Positions 8,706 to 18,907 of a DNA stretch of 64,000 nucleotides are shown piece by piece. A model generated the notes under the pieces. It had not been told where the DNA came from. It saw only the letters and a list, made by a program, of their open reading frames with translations, and searched no databases. The stretch is from Myxococcales bacterium UBA5297 (GTDB lineage: Bacteria; Myxococcota; Myxococcia; Myxococcales; UBA5297). The translations under genes were made by a program, and so were the position numbers. The DNA lies in assembly GCA_002408385.1 (NCBI GenBank), contig DHSB01000161.1, forward strand, positions 18,115 to 82,114, written 5' to 3'. Each line of letters begins with the position of its first letter. The stretch's first letter is position 1.

Positions 8706-9386
8706 TCAGCTCTCCTCTGGCGGGCTGGGGTACAGCGCCTGGACCTCCGGCTTGGCGAAGTAGCGCCATGCTTGGCTGAAAAGAAGCACGACGACGAGGG
8801 CCCAGGCCGCCTGCACGATGAAGATGGTCCAGCCGGTCGCTTGGCCGACCGTCGCGGTGATGCGCTCGAGGTCCGCGGCGGGAATCCCATGGTCGCCGAG
8901 CTGCGCGATGTTGTTGGCCGCTCGCGCAATCGCGGGCTGCAGCTTCCGGGCGATCGCGAGGTCGATGGCCGCCACCGCCACCCGCGCCGGCAGTACGAGC
9001 AGCGCGGCGAACGAGAGCAGCTTGCCTCCCGCGGGGGCAAACCGCGCCGCTCGCAGACCGAAGACGAAGACGAGCGAGTAGGCGAGCACCAGCAAGCCGC
9101 CAAAGGCCATCGAGACCGACCGCAGGTTGTTCTGGACGCGCACCTGCTCGGCGAGCAGCTCGTGCGAGGAGGCGAGGAGCTGCTCGTTTGCAGCCGCGTC
9201 CCCTGCGCTGGCGAGCGCGCCGCTCTTCTCGAAGGCCGAAGCGAACTCCTCCTGCGAGGGCACCTTGGCGGGCCCGCCGATGACGCTTTGAAGCGTGCAG
9301 GGACCGCCGAACAGTGCAATCACCGAGAGCAGGAGGGCGAAGCGCTTCGCGTTCTCCTTGCGGCGGTCGTTCGCCTGTCTCTCCAC
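8706..9386 (-). CDS. Polytopic membrane protein of unknown function
   Basis: The product has 226 residues and no recognised family. Four hydrophobic segments are visible: near the N-terminus (FALLLSVIALFGG), centrally (SMAFGGLLVLAYSLVFVFGL), just after (LLSFAALLVLPARVAVAAI) and near the C-terminus (TIFIVQAAWALVVVLLF). A hydrophilic loop of about 60 residues lies between the first two and probably faces the periplasm. The GTG start at 9386 is preceded by GGAGG at 8-nt spacing; the frame is open further upstream to 9428 but only through weak starts. It lies 67 bp downstream of the DsbD-like gene on the same strand and may share its transcript. Confidence 0.6.
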   Translation of the reverse strand: MERQANDRRKENAKRFALLLSVIALFGGPCTLQSVIGGPAKVPSQEEFASAFEKSGALASAGDAAANEQLLASSHELLAEQVRVQNNLRSVSMAFGGLLVLAYSLVFVFGLRAARFAPAGGKLLSFAALLVLPARVAVAAIDLAIARKLQPAIARAANNIAQLGDHGIPAADLERITATVGQATGWTIFIVQAAWALVVVLLFSQAWRYFAKPEVQALYPSPPEES

Positions 9387-9453
9387 CGGGGGCGCCTCCA
9401 ATGCAGGGTCGAGCCTGCATACCACCAACGCCCGAGCGGCTTCAGGCCTTTCG

Positions 9454-10782
9454 CTATTCGAGCTGGCGCATCAGCTCGGTGAACTTGCCGGCGGGCAGGA
9501 AGCCGGTGACCGTCAGCTCGGGGCGCACCTTGCCGGAAGAGTCGAGGAAGAGCACCGTCGGCAAGCCGCGCACGCCGTACTTCTCGTAGAGCTGCTCGAT
9601 CTCCTCGGTCTCGTCGGTCCCGTCGATCTTCACGAGCACGAAGCGCTGGGCCTCGGCGACGAAGCCGCGGTCGACGAAGGTGATCTTCGCGAGCTCCTTA
9701 CAGGCGGCGCACCAGTCGGCGTAGAAGTCGATGACGACCGGCTTGCCCTCGGCCCTCGCGCGCTCGATGGCCTGAGCCTCGCTCGTCAGCCACTCGATCT
9801 GCGGCGCGGGCGGCGGCTCGGCCAAAGGCGCGTGCGGCCTCAGAGCGATGCCGGCGACCGCGAGCAGCACGCCGACCGCCTTGAGGGCGCCCTCGGCCGG
9901 CCAGGAGTGGAAGGAGCGATGGACCGCGCCGGCGAGCACTCCCAGGAACACGAGCGCTGCGGCGAGAAGCGCGCCGAAGGAGAGCGCCTCGAGGCTGAGC
10001 GCGTCGCGGACCGCGGGGAAGGCGTCGCGCAGGTAGAGGATGGCCAGGGCGAGCAGCGCGATGCCGAAGACCGACTTGACCCCCTCCATCCAGCCGCCGC
10101 TCTTGGGCAGGCTCAACGAGAAGGCGCCGATGAGGAAGAAGGGCACGCCCAGGCCAAGCGCGTAGGCGAAGAGCAGGGCGGCGCCCAGCGGCACGTTCTG
10201 CGTGGTCGCGACGTGCAGCAGCACCCCCGAGAGCACCGGGCCGGTGCAGGGGGCGGCGACGACCCCGGCGACCAGGCCCATCCCGAAGGCGCCGGCAAAG
10301 CCCGCCTTGCCCATCCCGCCGAGCTTGGTCTGCAAGGAGGAGGGGAGCTGGAAGTCGAAGGCGCCGAACATCGAAGCGGCGAAGAGGGTGAAGAGCGCGG
10401 CGAGCCCGACGACGACCCAGGGGTTGCCGAGCACCGAGCCGAAGGCCCGTCCGGTGAGCGCGGCGAGGATTCCTAGCGAGGTGAACATCACCGCGATGCC
10501 CAGGACGTAGACCGAGGTGAGGCCGATCGCCCGCGAGCGGCTGGAGGCCTGCCGGGCGCCGAAGACCGAGACGGTGATCGGGATGAGCGGGTAGACGCAC
10601 GGGGTGAGCGCGGTCAGCAGGCCGCCCAGGAAGATGAGGAGCAGGGGAATGGCCAACGCCCCGCCCTCCAGGCGGCTGCCGATGGTGAAATCGGCCGTCG
10701 GACCCGGGCCGGCGACCTCGGGGACCAGCGCCACCAGCAGCGCCGCGAGCAGCGCGCCGCTCAAGAGCTTGGCCTTCCTCAC
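9454..10782 (-). CDS. DsbD-like cytochrome c biogenesis/thiol:disulfide interchange protein
   Basis: A protein of 442 residues that carries electrons across the inner membrane from cytoplasmic thioredoxin to periplasmic thiol proteins. Residues about 40-315 form the CcdA/DsbD-beta membrane domain, with the two signature cysteines in LTPCVYPLIPI (C62) and in AAPCTGPVLSG. The C-terminal thioredoxin-fold gamma domain holds the redox pair C358-AA-C361 in YADWCAACKE and a cis-proline segment GLPTVLF. The N-terminal alpha domain of classical DsbD is absent; only a short leader precedes the membrane part, so an external partner must receive electrons. GTG start at 10782 with a strong GGAGGTGA upstream. 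Confidence 0.9.
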   Translation of the reverse strand: MRKAKLLSGALLAALLVALVPEVAGPGPTADFTIGSRLEGGALAIPLLLIFLGGLLTALTPCVYPLIPITVSVFGARQASSRSRAIGLTSVYVLGIAVMFTSLGILAALTGRAFGSVLGNPWVVVGLAALFTLFAASMFGAFDFQLPSSLQTKLGGMGKAGFAGAFGMGLVAGVVAAPCTGPVLSGVLLHVATTQNVPLGAALLFAYALGLGVPFFLIGAFSLSLPKSGGWMEGVKSVFGIALLALAILYLRDAFPAVRDALSLEALSFGALLAAALVFLGVLAGAVHRSFHSWPAEGALKAVGVLLAVAGIALRPHAPLAEPPPAPQIEWLTSEAQAIERARAEGKPVVIDFYADWCAACKELAKITFVDRGFVAEAQRFVLVKIDGTDETEEIEQLYEKYGVRGLPTVLFLDSSGKVRPELTVTGFLPAGKFTELMRQLE

Positions 10783-10919
10783 CGGGTCACCTCCAAAATG
10801 TCCCGCTTCTTCCAAGCGTTGCACTATAGCGAATCGACAGGAGTTTCGTTCGCTCGATGAGAGCCGGCGGAGACTCCCGGAGGTTCGCGCCAGGTCTGCT
10901 GGAGGTCGGGCAGGCTGGC
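10783..10919. other. Divergent intergenic region upstream of the isc operon
   Basis: Non-coding spacer between the DsbD-like gene and iscS. With the promoter and leader to its right, the gap is 312 bp. No iscR gene or clear IscR-type site was identified. Confidence 0.5.
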
Positions 10920-10947
10920 TTGACACCCCGTTTTCGGGCCCTATAAA
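10920..10947 (+). promoter_or_regulatory. Sigma-70-type promoter of the isc operon
   Basis: A perfect TTGACA (10920-10925) and TATAAA (10942-10947) are separated by 16 bp, in otherwise GC-rich DNA. The predicted leader to the iscS start is about 140 nt. This is the clearest promoter in the window. The spacer contains CCCCGttttCGGGCCC, a short dyad that could bind a regulator. Confidence 0.75.
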
Positions 10948-11094
10948 TAGACCAGTCAACTCGATGTTCGGCGCTGCCGGGCTGGAGCGAGGTACTACGG
11001 GCGGCCGGGCGAGGCAAGCGGGCCGCGGATTTCCACAGCGATATTCCCCCGTTACCAGCAGTAGAGACGTGACAGGCGCGCCGGAGGCGTGGCG

Positions 11095-12321
11095 ATGGCA
11101 ATCAAGCTGCCGATCTACATGGACAATCACGCGACCACCCCGGTCGACCCGCGGGTGCTCGAAGCGATGCTGCCGTACTTCACCGAGGTCTTCGGCAACG
11201 CGGCGAGCCGCTCGCACGCTTTTGGCTGGAAGGCCGAGGAGGCGGTCGAGATCGGGCGCGAGCAGGTGGCCGCGCTCATCGGAGCCAAGAGTCCCAAGGA
11301 GATCGTCTGGACCTCGGGCGCCACCGAGGCGACCAACCTGGCGATCAAGGGCGTCGCCGAATACTACAAGGACAAGGGCAACCACCTCATCACGCAGAAG
11401 ACCGAGCACAAGGCGACTCTCGACACGTGCAAGCGGCTCGAGCGGATGGGCTACGAGGTGACCTACCTCGACGTCGACCGCGAGGGTCGGGTCGACCCCG
11501 AGGCGGTGCGCGCGGCGGTCACCGACAAGACCATCCTCGTCTCGGTCATGCTGGCCAACAACGAGGTCGGCACGGTCCAGCCGGCGCGCGAGATCGGGCG
11601 GGTCTGCCGCGAGAAGGGCGTGCTCTACCACTGCGACGCGGTGCAGGGCGCGGGCAAGGTGCCCTTCGACGTCAATGAGGACTTCGTCGACCTCGCCTCG
11701 CTCAGCGGCCACAAGCTCTACGGTCCCAAGGGCGTCGGCGCGCTCTACGTGCGGCGCGACAAGCCGCGCGTGCGGCTGACCGCTCAGATAGACGGCGGGG
11801 GCCACGAGCGCGGCATGCGCTCGGGCACGCTCAACGTCACCGGCATCGTCGGCTTTGGAAAGGCCTGCGAGATCGCCCGCCTTGGGCTCGCCGAGGAGAT
11901 GAGGCGCATCAACGCGCTGCGCGACCGGCTCGAGGCGGGCATCTTCGGCCGGCTCGACCTGCTGCACCTCAACGGCTCGAAGCAGCACCGGGTGCCGGGC
12001 AACCTCAACGTCTCGTTCAGCTATGTCGAGGGCGAGGCGCTGATGATGGCGCTCAAGGACATCGCGGTCAGCTCGGGCTCGGCCTGCACCTCGGCCTCGC
12101 TCGAGCCCTCGTACGTGCTGCGGGCGATGGGCGTCAGCGAGGACCTCGCGCACACCTCCATCCGCTTCGGCCTGGGGCGCTTCAACACCGAGGAGGAGGT
12201 CGACTACGTCGCCGACCTCGTCGTCGAGAAGGTCAAGAGGCTGCGCGAGCTGAGCCCGCTCTACGAGATGGCCAAGGAAGGCATCGACATCAACTCGGTC
12301 CAATGGGCCGGGGGGCACTGA
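11095..12321 (+). CDS. iscS: Cysteine desulfurase IscS
   Basis: A protein of 408 residues, the usual IscS length. This PLP enzyme converts cysteine to alanine and hands the persulfide sulfur to IscU. Visible signatures are [11 protein letters not shown] at the N-terminus, the PLP-binding lysine K207 in [10 protein letters not shown], and the catalytic loop cysteine C331 in [19 protein letters not shown], typical of group I (IscS) desulfurases. The terminal WAGGH resembles the IscS tail that contacts IscU. The ATG at 11095 sits 7 nt after GGAGG; a GTG at 11089 is too close to it. First gene of the iron-sulfur operon. Confidence 0.97.
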   Translation: MAIKLPIYMDNHATTPVDPRVLEAMLPYFTEVFGNAASRSHAFGWKAEEAVEIGREQVAALIGAKSPKEIVWTSGATEATNLAIKGVAEYYKDKGNHLITQKTEHKATLDTCKRLERMGYEVTYLDVDREGRVDPEAVRAAVTDKTILVSVMLANNEVGTVQPAREIGRVCREKGVLYHCDAVQGAGKVPFDVNEDFVDLASLSGHKLYGPKGVGALYVRRDKPRVRLTAQIDGGGHERGMRSGTLNVTGIVGFGKACEIARLGLAEEMRRINALRDRLEAGIFGRLDLLHLNGSKQHRVPGNLNVSFSYVEGEALMMALKDIAVSSGSACTSASLEPSYVLRAMGVSEDLAHTSIRFGLGRFNTEEEVDYVADLVVEKVKRLRELSPLYEMAKEGIDINSVQWAGGH

Positions 12322-12376
12322 GTTTCCGAAGGGGGCGGCCGGCGAGAGGCCGCCCGCTCGACATGAGGAGGGCCAC

Positions 12377-12775
12377 ATGGCCGCCTACAGCGAAAAGGTC
12401 ATCGATCACTACGAGAACCCGCGCAACGTGGGGACCTTCGACAAGGAGGACCCCAACGTCGGCACCGGGCTCGTCGGCGCGCCGGCCTGTGGCGACGTGA
12501 TGCGCCTGCAGCTCAAGATCAGCGACGAGGGCACCATCGAGGACGCCCGCTTCAAGACCTTCGGCTGCGGCTCGGCCATCGCCTCCAGCTCGCTCGTCAC
12601 CGAGTGGGTCAAGGGCAAGAGCGTCGACGAGGCGCGCCAGATCACCAACCAGCAGATCGCCGAGGAGCTCGCGCTGCCGCCGGTCAAGATCCACTGCTCG
12701 GTGCTCGCCGAGGACGCCATCAAGGCGGCCATCGACGACTTCAGGAAGAAGCAGGCCGCGAAGCGCAGCGGCTAG
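12377..12775 (+). CDS. iscU: Iron-sulfur cluster scaffold IscU
   Basis: A protein of 132 residues. IscU is the scaffold on which [2Fe-2S] and [4Fe-4S] clusters are built from IscS sulfur. All ligands are present: C38 in GAPACGD, D40, C64 in TFGCGSAIA, H106 and C107 in KIHCSVLAEDA. The LPPVK motif (100-104), recognised by the HscA chaperone, is intact and agrees with hscA and hscB further down. A strong SD (GAGGAGGG) precedes the ATG. It lies 55 bp after iscS. Confidence 0.97.
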   Translation: MAAYSEKVIDHYENPRNVGTFDKEDPNVGTGLVGAPACGDVMRLQLKISDEGTIEDARFKTFGCGSAIASSSLVTEWVKGKSVDEARQITNQQIAEELALPPVKIHCSVLAEDAIKAAIDDFRKKQAAKRSG

Positions 12776-12827
12776 CGGTGCGAGAAGCGACCGAGCCTCG
12801 GCGCGGCCGGGGCACGGAGGTGTGGCC

Positions 12828-13268
12828 ATGATCAACATCGCCGACAACCAGAGCAGCCCGGCTCCCGCCTCGCCGGCGACCAGCGGCGAGACGACCTGCG
12901 TGGCCGGCATCGGCTCGGGCACCAAGTCGGTCCCCGGCAAGAACGGCATCAGCATCGGCGACAACGCCTACGGCCGGCTCAAGAAGCTTCTCGACGAGCG
13001 CAACACCCCGGAGGCGGGCCTGCGGGTGGCGGTCAAGGGGGGCGGCTGCTCGGGGCTCTCCTACGCGTTGAGCTGGGACAACAAGGCGCGCGAGAAGGAC
13101 CGCATCTTCGAGCGGGACGGGGTGCGCGTCTTCGTCGACCCGAAGAGCTACATCTACCTGGTCGGCACGGTGGTCGAGTACGAGGAGAAGCTGCTGCAGT
13201 CGGGCTTCAAGCTGACCAACCCCCAGGTGCGCAGCACCTGCGGCTGCGGCGAGAGCTTTACGGTCTAG
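12828..13268 (+). CDS. iscA: A-type iron-sulfur carrier IscA
   Basis: A protein of 146 residues, about 40 longer than a standard IscA because of an N-terminal extension rich in Ser, Pro and Gly with one extra Cys (C24). The conserved cluster ligands are C74 in GGGCSGLSY and C138 and C140 in TCGCGESF. A-type proteins carry iron or clusters from IscU to targets. The ATG at 12828 follows GGAGG by 7 nt; the GTG at 12822 is too near the SD. ErpA or another A-type family member is possible, but position inside the isc operon favours IscA. Confidence 0.93.
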   Translation: MINIADNQSSPAPASPATSGETTCVAGIGSGTKSVPGKNGISIGDNAYGRLKKLLDERNTPEAGLRVAVKGGGCSGLSYALSWDNKAREKDRIFERDGVRVFVDPKSYIYLVGTVVEYEEKLLQSGFKLTNPQVRSTCGCGESFTV

Positions 13269-13278
13269 GGGTTGGTAG

Positions 13279-13298
13279 GGGCGCATGGCAATGCGCCC
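13279..13298. repeat. Dispersed REP-like palindrome, copy 3
   Basis: GGGCGCAT, loop ggca, ATGCGCCC; perfect 8-bp stem. It lies 11 bp after the iscA stop codon, preceded by the TTGGTAG box shared with copy 4. It could form a stabilising or attenuating hairpin inside the isc transcript. Confidence 0.75.
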
Positions 13299-13441
13299 GG
13301 TGCGGTAGGGACGAACCGCAGAGCGCCCGCGGCATCCTCTTCCGGCATTCGGCAGCGCCGCGCCCGCGAAAACACCTGTTGATCCCCGAGCCGGACCGGG
13401 CGACCCTTCGCGCCGCCTCCGGTGGCCGGTGCCCCGGTCGC

Positions 13442-13459
13442 AGAGAGAGAGAGAGAGAG
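13442..13459 (+). repeat. (AG)9 dinucleotide tract upstream of hscB
   Basis: Nine perfect AG units, 86 bp before the hscB start in the 277-bp iscA-hscB gap. Slippage here would change leader length but no reading frame. Confidence 0.85.
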
Positions 13460-13545
13460 CCTGTTTCCCCAGGCCAACCCCGGCCGGGTTTCGGGGAGGA
13501 GAGCCCGGCCAAACGGCGGCCACCGCGGCCGCGGGGCAAGAGACG

Positions 13546-14175
13546 ATGAGCTGCTGGAATTGCCAGGCCGACCCGGGCCCGGGACCGTTCTGCCAGAAGT
13601 GCAATACGCTCCAGCCGGTCCCGCCGAAGGCCGACGCCTTCGCGGTCCTCGGGCTGCCCAAGACCTTCTTCCTCGACCGCAAGGCCATCGGGGAGCGGCA
13701 CAAGGAGCTCAGCCGCAAGCTCCACCCGGACCGCTTCGCGCAGAAGGACCCGAAGGAGCGGCGCTTCTCGCTCGAGTGGACGACCGCGCTCAACGACGCG
13801 GTCAAGGCGCTCAAGGATCCGGCCAGCCGCGCGGCCTATCTGCTCAAGGAGCAGGGCCTCGACGTCGCGAAGGAGTCCGGCGACGAGGCGATGGGGCGGC
13901 TGCCCACCGAGTTTCTCGAGCTCGTCCTCGATGACCGCGAGGCGCTCGCCGAGGCGAAGGCGGCCAAGGACCTCGAGCGCGTGCGCGCCCTCTCCAAGGA
14001 CGTCAAGGCGCGCTCGGGCCACGAGCTGGCCGAGGTCGAGGCGGCCCTGGCGCTGTGGGAGAAGACCGGCGACAAGGTCGTCCTCGAGAAGGCCGCGGCC
14101 TCGCTGGCGGTTCTCAAGTACTACGCGCGATTCCAGGAAGAGGTCGAAGCCATCGAGCAGCAGGCGCTCGAGTAG
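13546..14175 (+). CDS. hscB: J-domain co-chaperone HscB with N-terminal zinc finger
   Basis: A protein of 209 residues. HscB recruits IscU to HscA and stimulates its ATPase. The J-domain has the HPD motif at 60-62 (KLHPDRF), and the C-terminal helical domain ends LKYYARFQEEVE, as in HscB. Unlike E. coli HscB, it begins with a four-cysteine motif, C3-x2-C6 and C16-x2-C19, resembling the zinc finger of eukaryotic HSC20. The ATG at 13546 starts exactly before the finger. In-frame sequence further upstream is a GA-repeat translation and is rejected. Confidence 0.93.
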   Translation: MSCWNCQADPGPGPFCQKCNTLQPVPPKADAFAVLGLPKTFFLDRKAIGERHKELSRKLHPDRFAQKDPKERRFSLEWTTALNDAVKALKDPASRAAYLLKEQGLDVAKESGDEAMGRLPTEFLELVLDDREALAEAKAAKDLERVRALSKDVKARSGHELAEVEAALALWEKTGDKVVLEKAAASLAVLKYYARFQEEVEAIEQQALE

Positions 14176-14307
14176 CACGAGCGAGGAGGCCGGGGGCCTG
14201 ATGCCTGCCATCCCCAAGGAATCGCCCGCGACCTCGAACGACATCGGCGGAGCGCGAGCTCCGCACACCACAGGGCGAAGCTTGTGTGCTCCGCCCTCCA
14301 GGACACC

Positions 14308-16251
<1,944 letters not shown>

Positions 16252-16254
16252 GCG

Positions 16255-16665
16255 ATGCCCAAGGTCACGATTCTTCCCGACGGCAAGACCATCGAGCTGA
16301 GCCCCGGCTCGACGCTGCTCGAGGCCTCGAACCGCGCCGGGGCGATGCACGGGGCGGCCTGCGGAGGCGTCGGCGCCTGCTCGACCTGTCACGTGCGCGT
16401 GCTCCGGGGGCTCGACTCGCTCTCCGAGGCCACCGAGCACGAGCTCGACATGATCGACCGGGCCTTCGACCCGAAGCCCGACTCGCGCCTCGGTTGTCAG
16501 GCGCGGCTGTGCGGCGAGGAGGTGGTCTTCGAGATCGCGCCCGAGAGCACCAACACCTGGCTCGACGAACACCCCGCCGAGCGCCGGGAGATCGAGCAGG
16601 GCAAGCTGCCCGCGGGCGTCAGCGACGAATTGAAGGCCCGGCTGCTCAAGCACGTGCGCCGGTAG
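16255..16665 (+). CDS. fdx: [2Fe-2S] ferredoxin of the isc operon
   Basis: A protein of 136 residues, about 25 longer than E. coli Fdx because of a C-terminal tail. The cluster ligands are C36, C42 and C45 in ACGGVGACSTC and C81 in LGCQA. It delivers electrons for cluster assembly on IscU. It starts 3 nt after the hscA stop codon, so translation is probably coupled. An extra cysteine (C86) close to the fourth ligand is unusual but has no assigned role. Confidence 0.95.
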   Translation: MPKVTILPDGKTIELSPGSTLLEASNRAGAMHGAACGGVGACSTCHVRVLRGLDSLSEATEHELDMIDRAFDPKPDSRLGCQARLCGEEVVFEIAPESTNTWLDEHPAERREIEQGKLPAGVSDELKARLLKHVRR

Positions 16666-16980
16666 GCTCCGGTCGTCCTTGAGCCCTGGGGCAAAAAGGA
16701 AGCTCTCTCGTGCGAAGTCGAGGACCTGTCCCGGAGACCAAGAGCCTGAGCCCCGGTCGCCCCGAAGCCGGGGCCGAAGCGAGGGACGCGGCGGGTCCCC
16801 AGGCGAAACGCTCACTCACTCTGCGCCTTGGCCGGTCGGCCGTTCTCTCCACCTCGTGGTGAGGGGCTTCCGGGCGGAGGCTCTCGAAGGTTACGTGACC
16901 GAGCGGAAGTAGGGCGCGCGCGGCTGCTGGTAGGAGCAATGTCGAGGAAGCCATGGCTCCGCTTTCACAAGGAGGCTGTC
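16666..16980. other. Gap between fdx and iscX
   Basis: About 315 bp with no gene. A frame continuous with iscX opens at 16828 and has an ATG at 16939, but its composition is unlike the conserved family. No terminator hairpin was identified, so read-through from fdx is possible. Confidence 0.45.
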
Positions 16981-17184
16981 GTGATTCTGAAGTGGACCGA
17001 CGTGCGCGAGATCGCTCAGCGGCTCGCTGACGAGCACCCTGATGTCGAGCCGCTCAAGGTGCGCTTCACCGACTTGCACCGGTGGGTGACCGAGCTGGAG
17101 GGCTTCTCGGATGATCCCGGCCGCTCGAACGAGAAGATCCTCGAGGCCATCCAGATGGCGTGGCTGGATGAGGTCGAGGACTGA
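16981..17184 (+). CDS. iscX: IscX (Fe-S assembly regulator/adaptor)
   Basis: A protein of 67 residues, matching the 66-residue E. coli IscX in length and pattern. It has [11 protein letters not shown] at the N-terminus, [10 protein letters not shown] centrally and [16 protein letters not shown] near the end. IscX binds IscS and modulates desulfurase activity and iron entry. The start is GTG 16981 with AAGGAGG five nt upstream; this beats the ATG at 16939, which would add 14 residues absent from the family. It is detached from fdx by 315 bp but keeps the classical last position in the isc order. Confidence 0.92.
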   Translation: MILKWTDVREIAQRLADEHPDVEPLKVRFTDLHRWVTELEGFSDDPGRSNEKILEAIQMAWLDEVED

Positions 17185-17329
17185 CGAGCCCGCTCCTTCG
17201 GCTCGGCCGGGGCATTCTTGATGACCGCGGGGTGAATGGTCCTCCCCGCCGGGTCGATGCTCCTCATCGCTGGTGTCGAAGCTCCTCATCCCCGGGAGCC
17301 CCTGACGCCCCGCTCCGGGCCCGCGTTCA

Positions 17330-17359
17330 TTGACACCCCAAAGGCTAGTTCACTAGTCT
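17330..17359 (+). promoter_or_regulatory. Candidate promoter of the motor-like operon
   Basis: A perfect TTGACA (17330-17335) is followed after 18 bp by TAGTCT (17354-17359), a weak -10. The motif TTGACACC is shared with the isc promoter. The palindrome CTAGT-TC-ACTAG (17345-17356) overlaps the end of the spacer and the -10, and could be an operator. Confidence 0.45.
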
Positions 17360-17388
17360 GCGACCGGCTTTCCCAGACAGTCGCAGAC
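17356..17388 (+). promoter_or_regulatory. Perfect 9-bp inverted repeat in the motor-operon leader
   Basis: GTCTGCGAC (17356-17364) and GTCGCAGAC (17380-17388) flank a 15-nt loop. It starts within the proposed -10 and ends 60 nt before the first start codon. There is no T tract, so an operator or leader hairpin is more likely than a terminator. Confidence 0.6.
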
Positions 17389-17448
17389 TCGGGGTGTGCG
17401 CCGGACACCCCGATGCTTCCCCCTGTGACCTTTCGCGGTCGACCTTAG

Positions 17449-18252
17449 ATGACCCATCGCAGCCTATGGCGCATTCCGGCCTCGCGTCGCCGGGGGCTCT
17501 TGGCGTTCGTGCCGGCGCTGTTACTGGCGCTCTCCGGCTGCGTCACCATGTACCAGCCGCTCGCCTCGCTGCAGCGGCCGGTGGTCGTCGATCCTCAAGT
17601 TGCGAACTTCCAGGGCCTGCGGATGGCGGTGCGCTGCGTGCCCGGTGAGCACTTCTCGGCCAGCAACGCCGACTACCTGTGTCGACGGCTGCAAAACCTC
17701 TTCACCAACCAGGGCGCGCAGGTCGAGCTCGAGGTGCTCGAGCCGGGTTCCTCGCTCGGCGGGGTTCAGGCCGGGCCGCCCTCGCCGCCGCCCGACTTGG
17801 TCGTCGAGGCGCGGAGCCGGCAGGTCCATTACGACAACAGCAAGCTGCTCTGGGCGGTCTCGATCTGTACCGGCACGCTGGTGCCCGCGGTGACCGAGAC
17901 CACCGTCGCCCTCGACCTCGCGGTGCGCGGCCACGACGGGGCGCTGCTGGCCGCCGACACGCTGCAGGCGCGCTTCGTGCGCTACATGGGCGTCTCGGTC
18001 TGGACGGTCAACAGCCTGCTCAACTGGCTGGTGCGCTCCGACGAGGAGGACCTGGGCGACAAGACGACGCGCAGGGACTTCTCCCGTGACCTCTACGGCC
18101 AGGTGAGCCAGCTCGCCTTCCACGCGCACATGCGCTCGGTGGTGCTGCGCGGCTTCGAGCCCGCGGCGGCGCCGGCGGTGCCTTCTCCCGCCGCGTTCGC
18201 GCCTCGACCGGTGCCCGCGCCGCCTCCGGTGCCCGCGCCTGCGCCAAGGTGA
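17449..18252 (+). CDS. Lipoprotein, first gene of the motor-like operon
   Basis: The product has 267 residues and no recognised family. A basic leader and hydrophobic segment end in the lipobox LSGC (Cys about 31). The mature protein has a central alpha/beta domain (VANFQGLRMAVRCVPGEHF; later ETTVALDLAVRGHDG, reminiscent of CsgG/FlgO-type folds, weak inference). The C-terminal tail is almost only Pro and Ala (VPAPPPVPAPAPR). It is probably anchored in the outer membrane facing the periplasm. No good ribosome binding site precedes the ATG. It opens a run of 12 genes with gaps of 13 nt or less. Confidence 0.75.
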   Translation: MTHRSLWRIPASRRRGLLAFVPALLLALSGCVTMYQPLASLQRPVVVDPQVANFQGLRMAVRCVPGEHFSASNADYLCRRLQNLFTNQGAQVELEVLEPGSSLGGVQAGPPSPPPDLVVEARSRQVHYDNSKLLWAVSICTGTLVPAVTETTVALDLAVRGHDGALLAADTLQARFVRYMGVSVWTVNSLLNWLVRSDEEDLGDKTTRRDFSRDLYGQVSQLAFHAHMRSVVLRGFEPAAAPAVPSPAAFAPRPVPAPPPVPAPAPR

Positions 18253-18265
18253 GCGGGCAGAGACC

Positions 18266-18907
18266 ATGGAAACCCTGCTCATCATGCTGCTGCTGCCCTT
18301 CACGGTCTTCCTCGACCGCGCGACCGATCCGTCGCCCGGCCCGTGGCAAGAGAAGGCCGAGGCGCGCAACCTCGAATGCGTGCGCATGAGCCAGGCCGAG
18401 GCCCACGAGCTGCGCCCGGACCGCGTCCCGGAGCCGCCCTCGCGCAGCACCTTTGGAGTCACCGACGCCCTGATCTGCAAGCGCCGCTTCCTGCACCACG
18501 ACGAGCGCCCGGCCCGCGACGAGCTCATCCTCTCCTCGCTGCGCCAGAGGGTCGGCGAGATCAACCAGCAGGCGGGCGCCCTGGGCCTCGAGGGGCTCAC
18601 CTGGCACGTCGACGCCTTCTATCCGCAGCCCGAGGTCGCCGCGAAGATCGCGGTCGCCTCCCGGACCGACCTCGCCGAGCGCGGGCAGAGGGTCTCCGAC
18701 CGCGTCCCGCTGCTCGCCGCGGGCGATCTCGTGGTCCTCGGGGGGATGCCGCCGCAACAGGCCTATCCGCTCGCCTGCAAGCGCTACTTCGACGAGGGCA
18801 CCCTGGCGGAGAAGGACGCCTTCCTCAACCTGATGATCCTCGACCCGCGCGAAGCGCAGCTTCACGCCGGCCTGTGCGTGCAGGGGAAGTGGACCTGGCT
18901 GCGATGA
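18266..18907 (+). CDS. Secreted or membrane-anchored protein of unknown function
   Basis: The product has 213 residues. A short N-terminal hydrophobic stretch (LLIMLLLPFTVFL) acts as signal peptide or anchor. The remainder is soluble, with four cysteines spread through the chain (NLECVRM, ALICKRR, PLACKRY, AGLCVQG), which in the periplasm could form two disulfides. No family was recognised. It lies 13 nt after the lipoprotein gene and its stop overlaps the next start (ATGA), so translation is coupled. Confidence 0.7.
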   Translation: METLLIMLLLPFTVFLDRATDPSPGPWQEKAEARNLECVRMSQAEAHELRPDRVPEPPSRSTFGVTDALICKRRFLHHDERPARDELILSSLRQRVGEINQQAGALGLEGLTWHVDAFYPQPEVAAKIAVASRTDLAERGQRVSDRVPLLAAGDLVVLGGMPPQQAYPLACKRYFDEGTLAEKDAFLNLMILDPREAQLHAGLCVQGKWTWLR

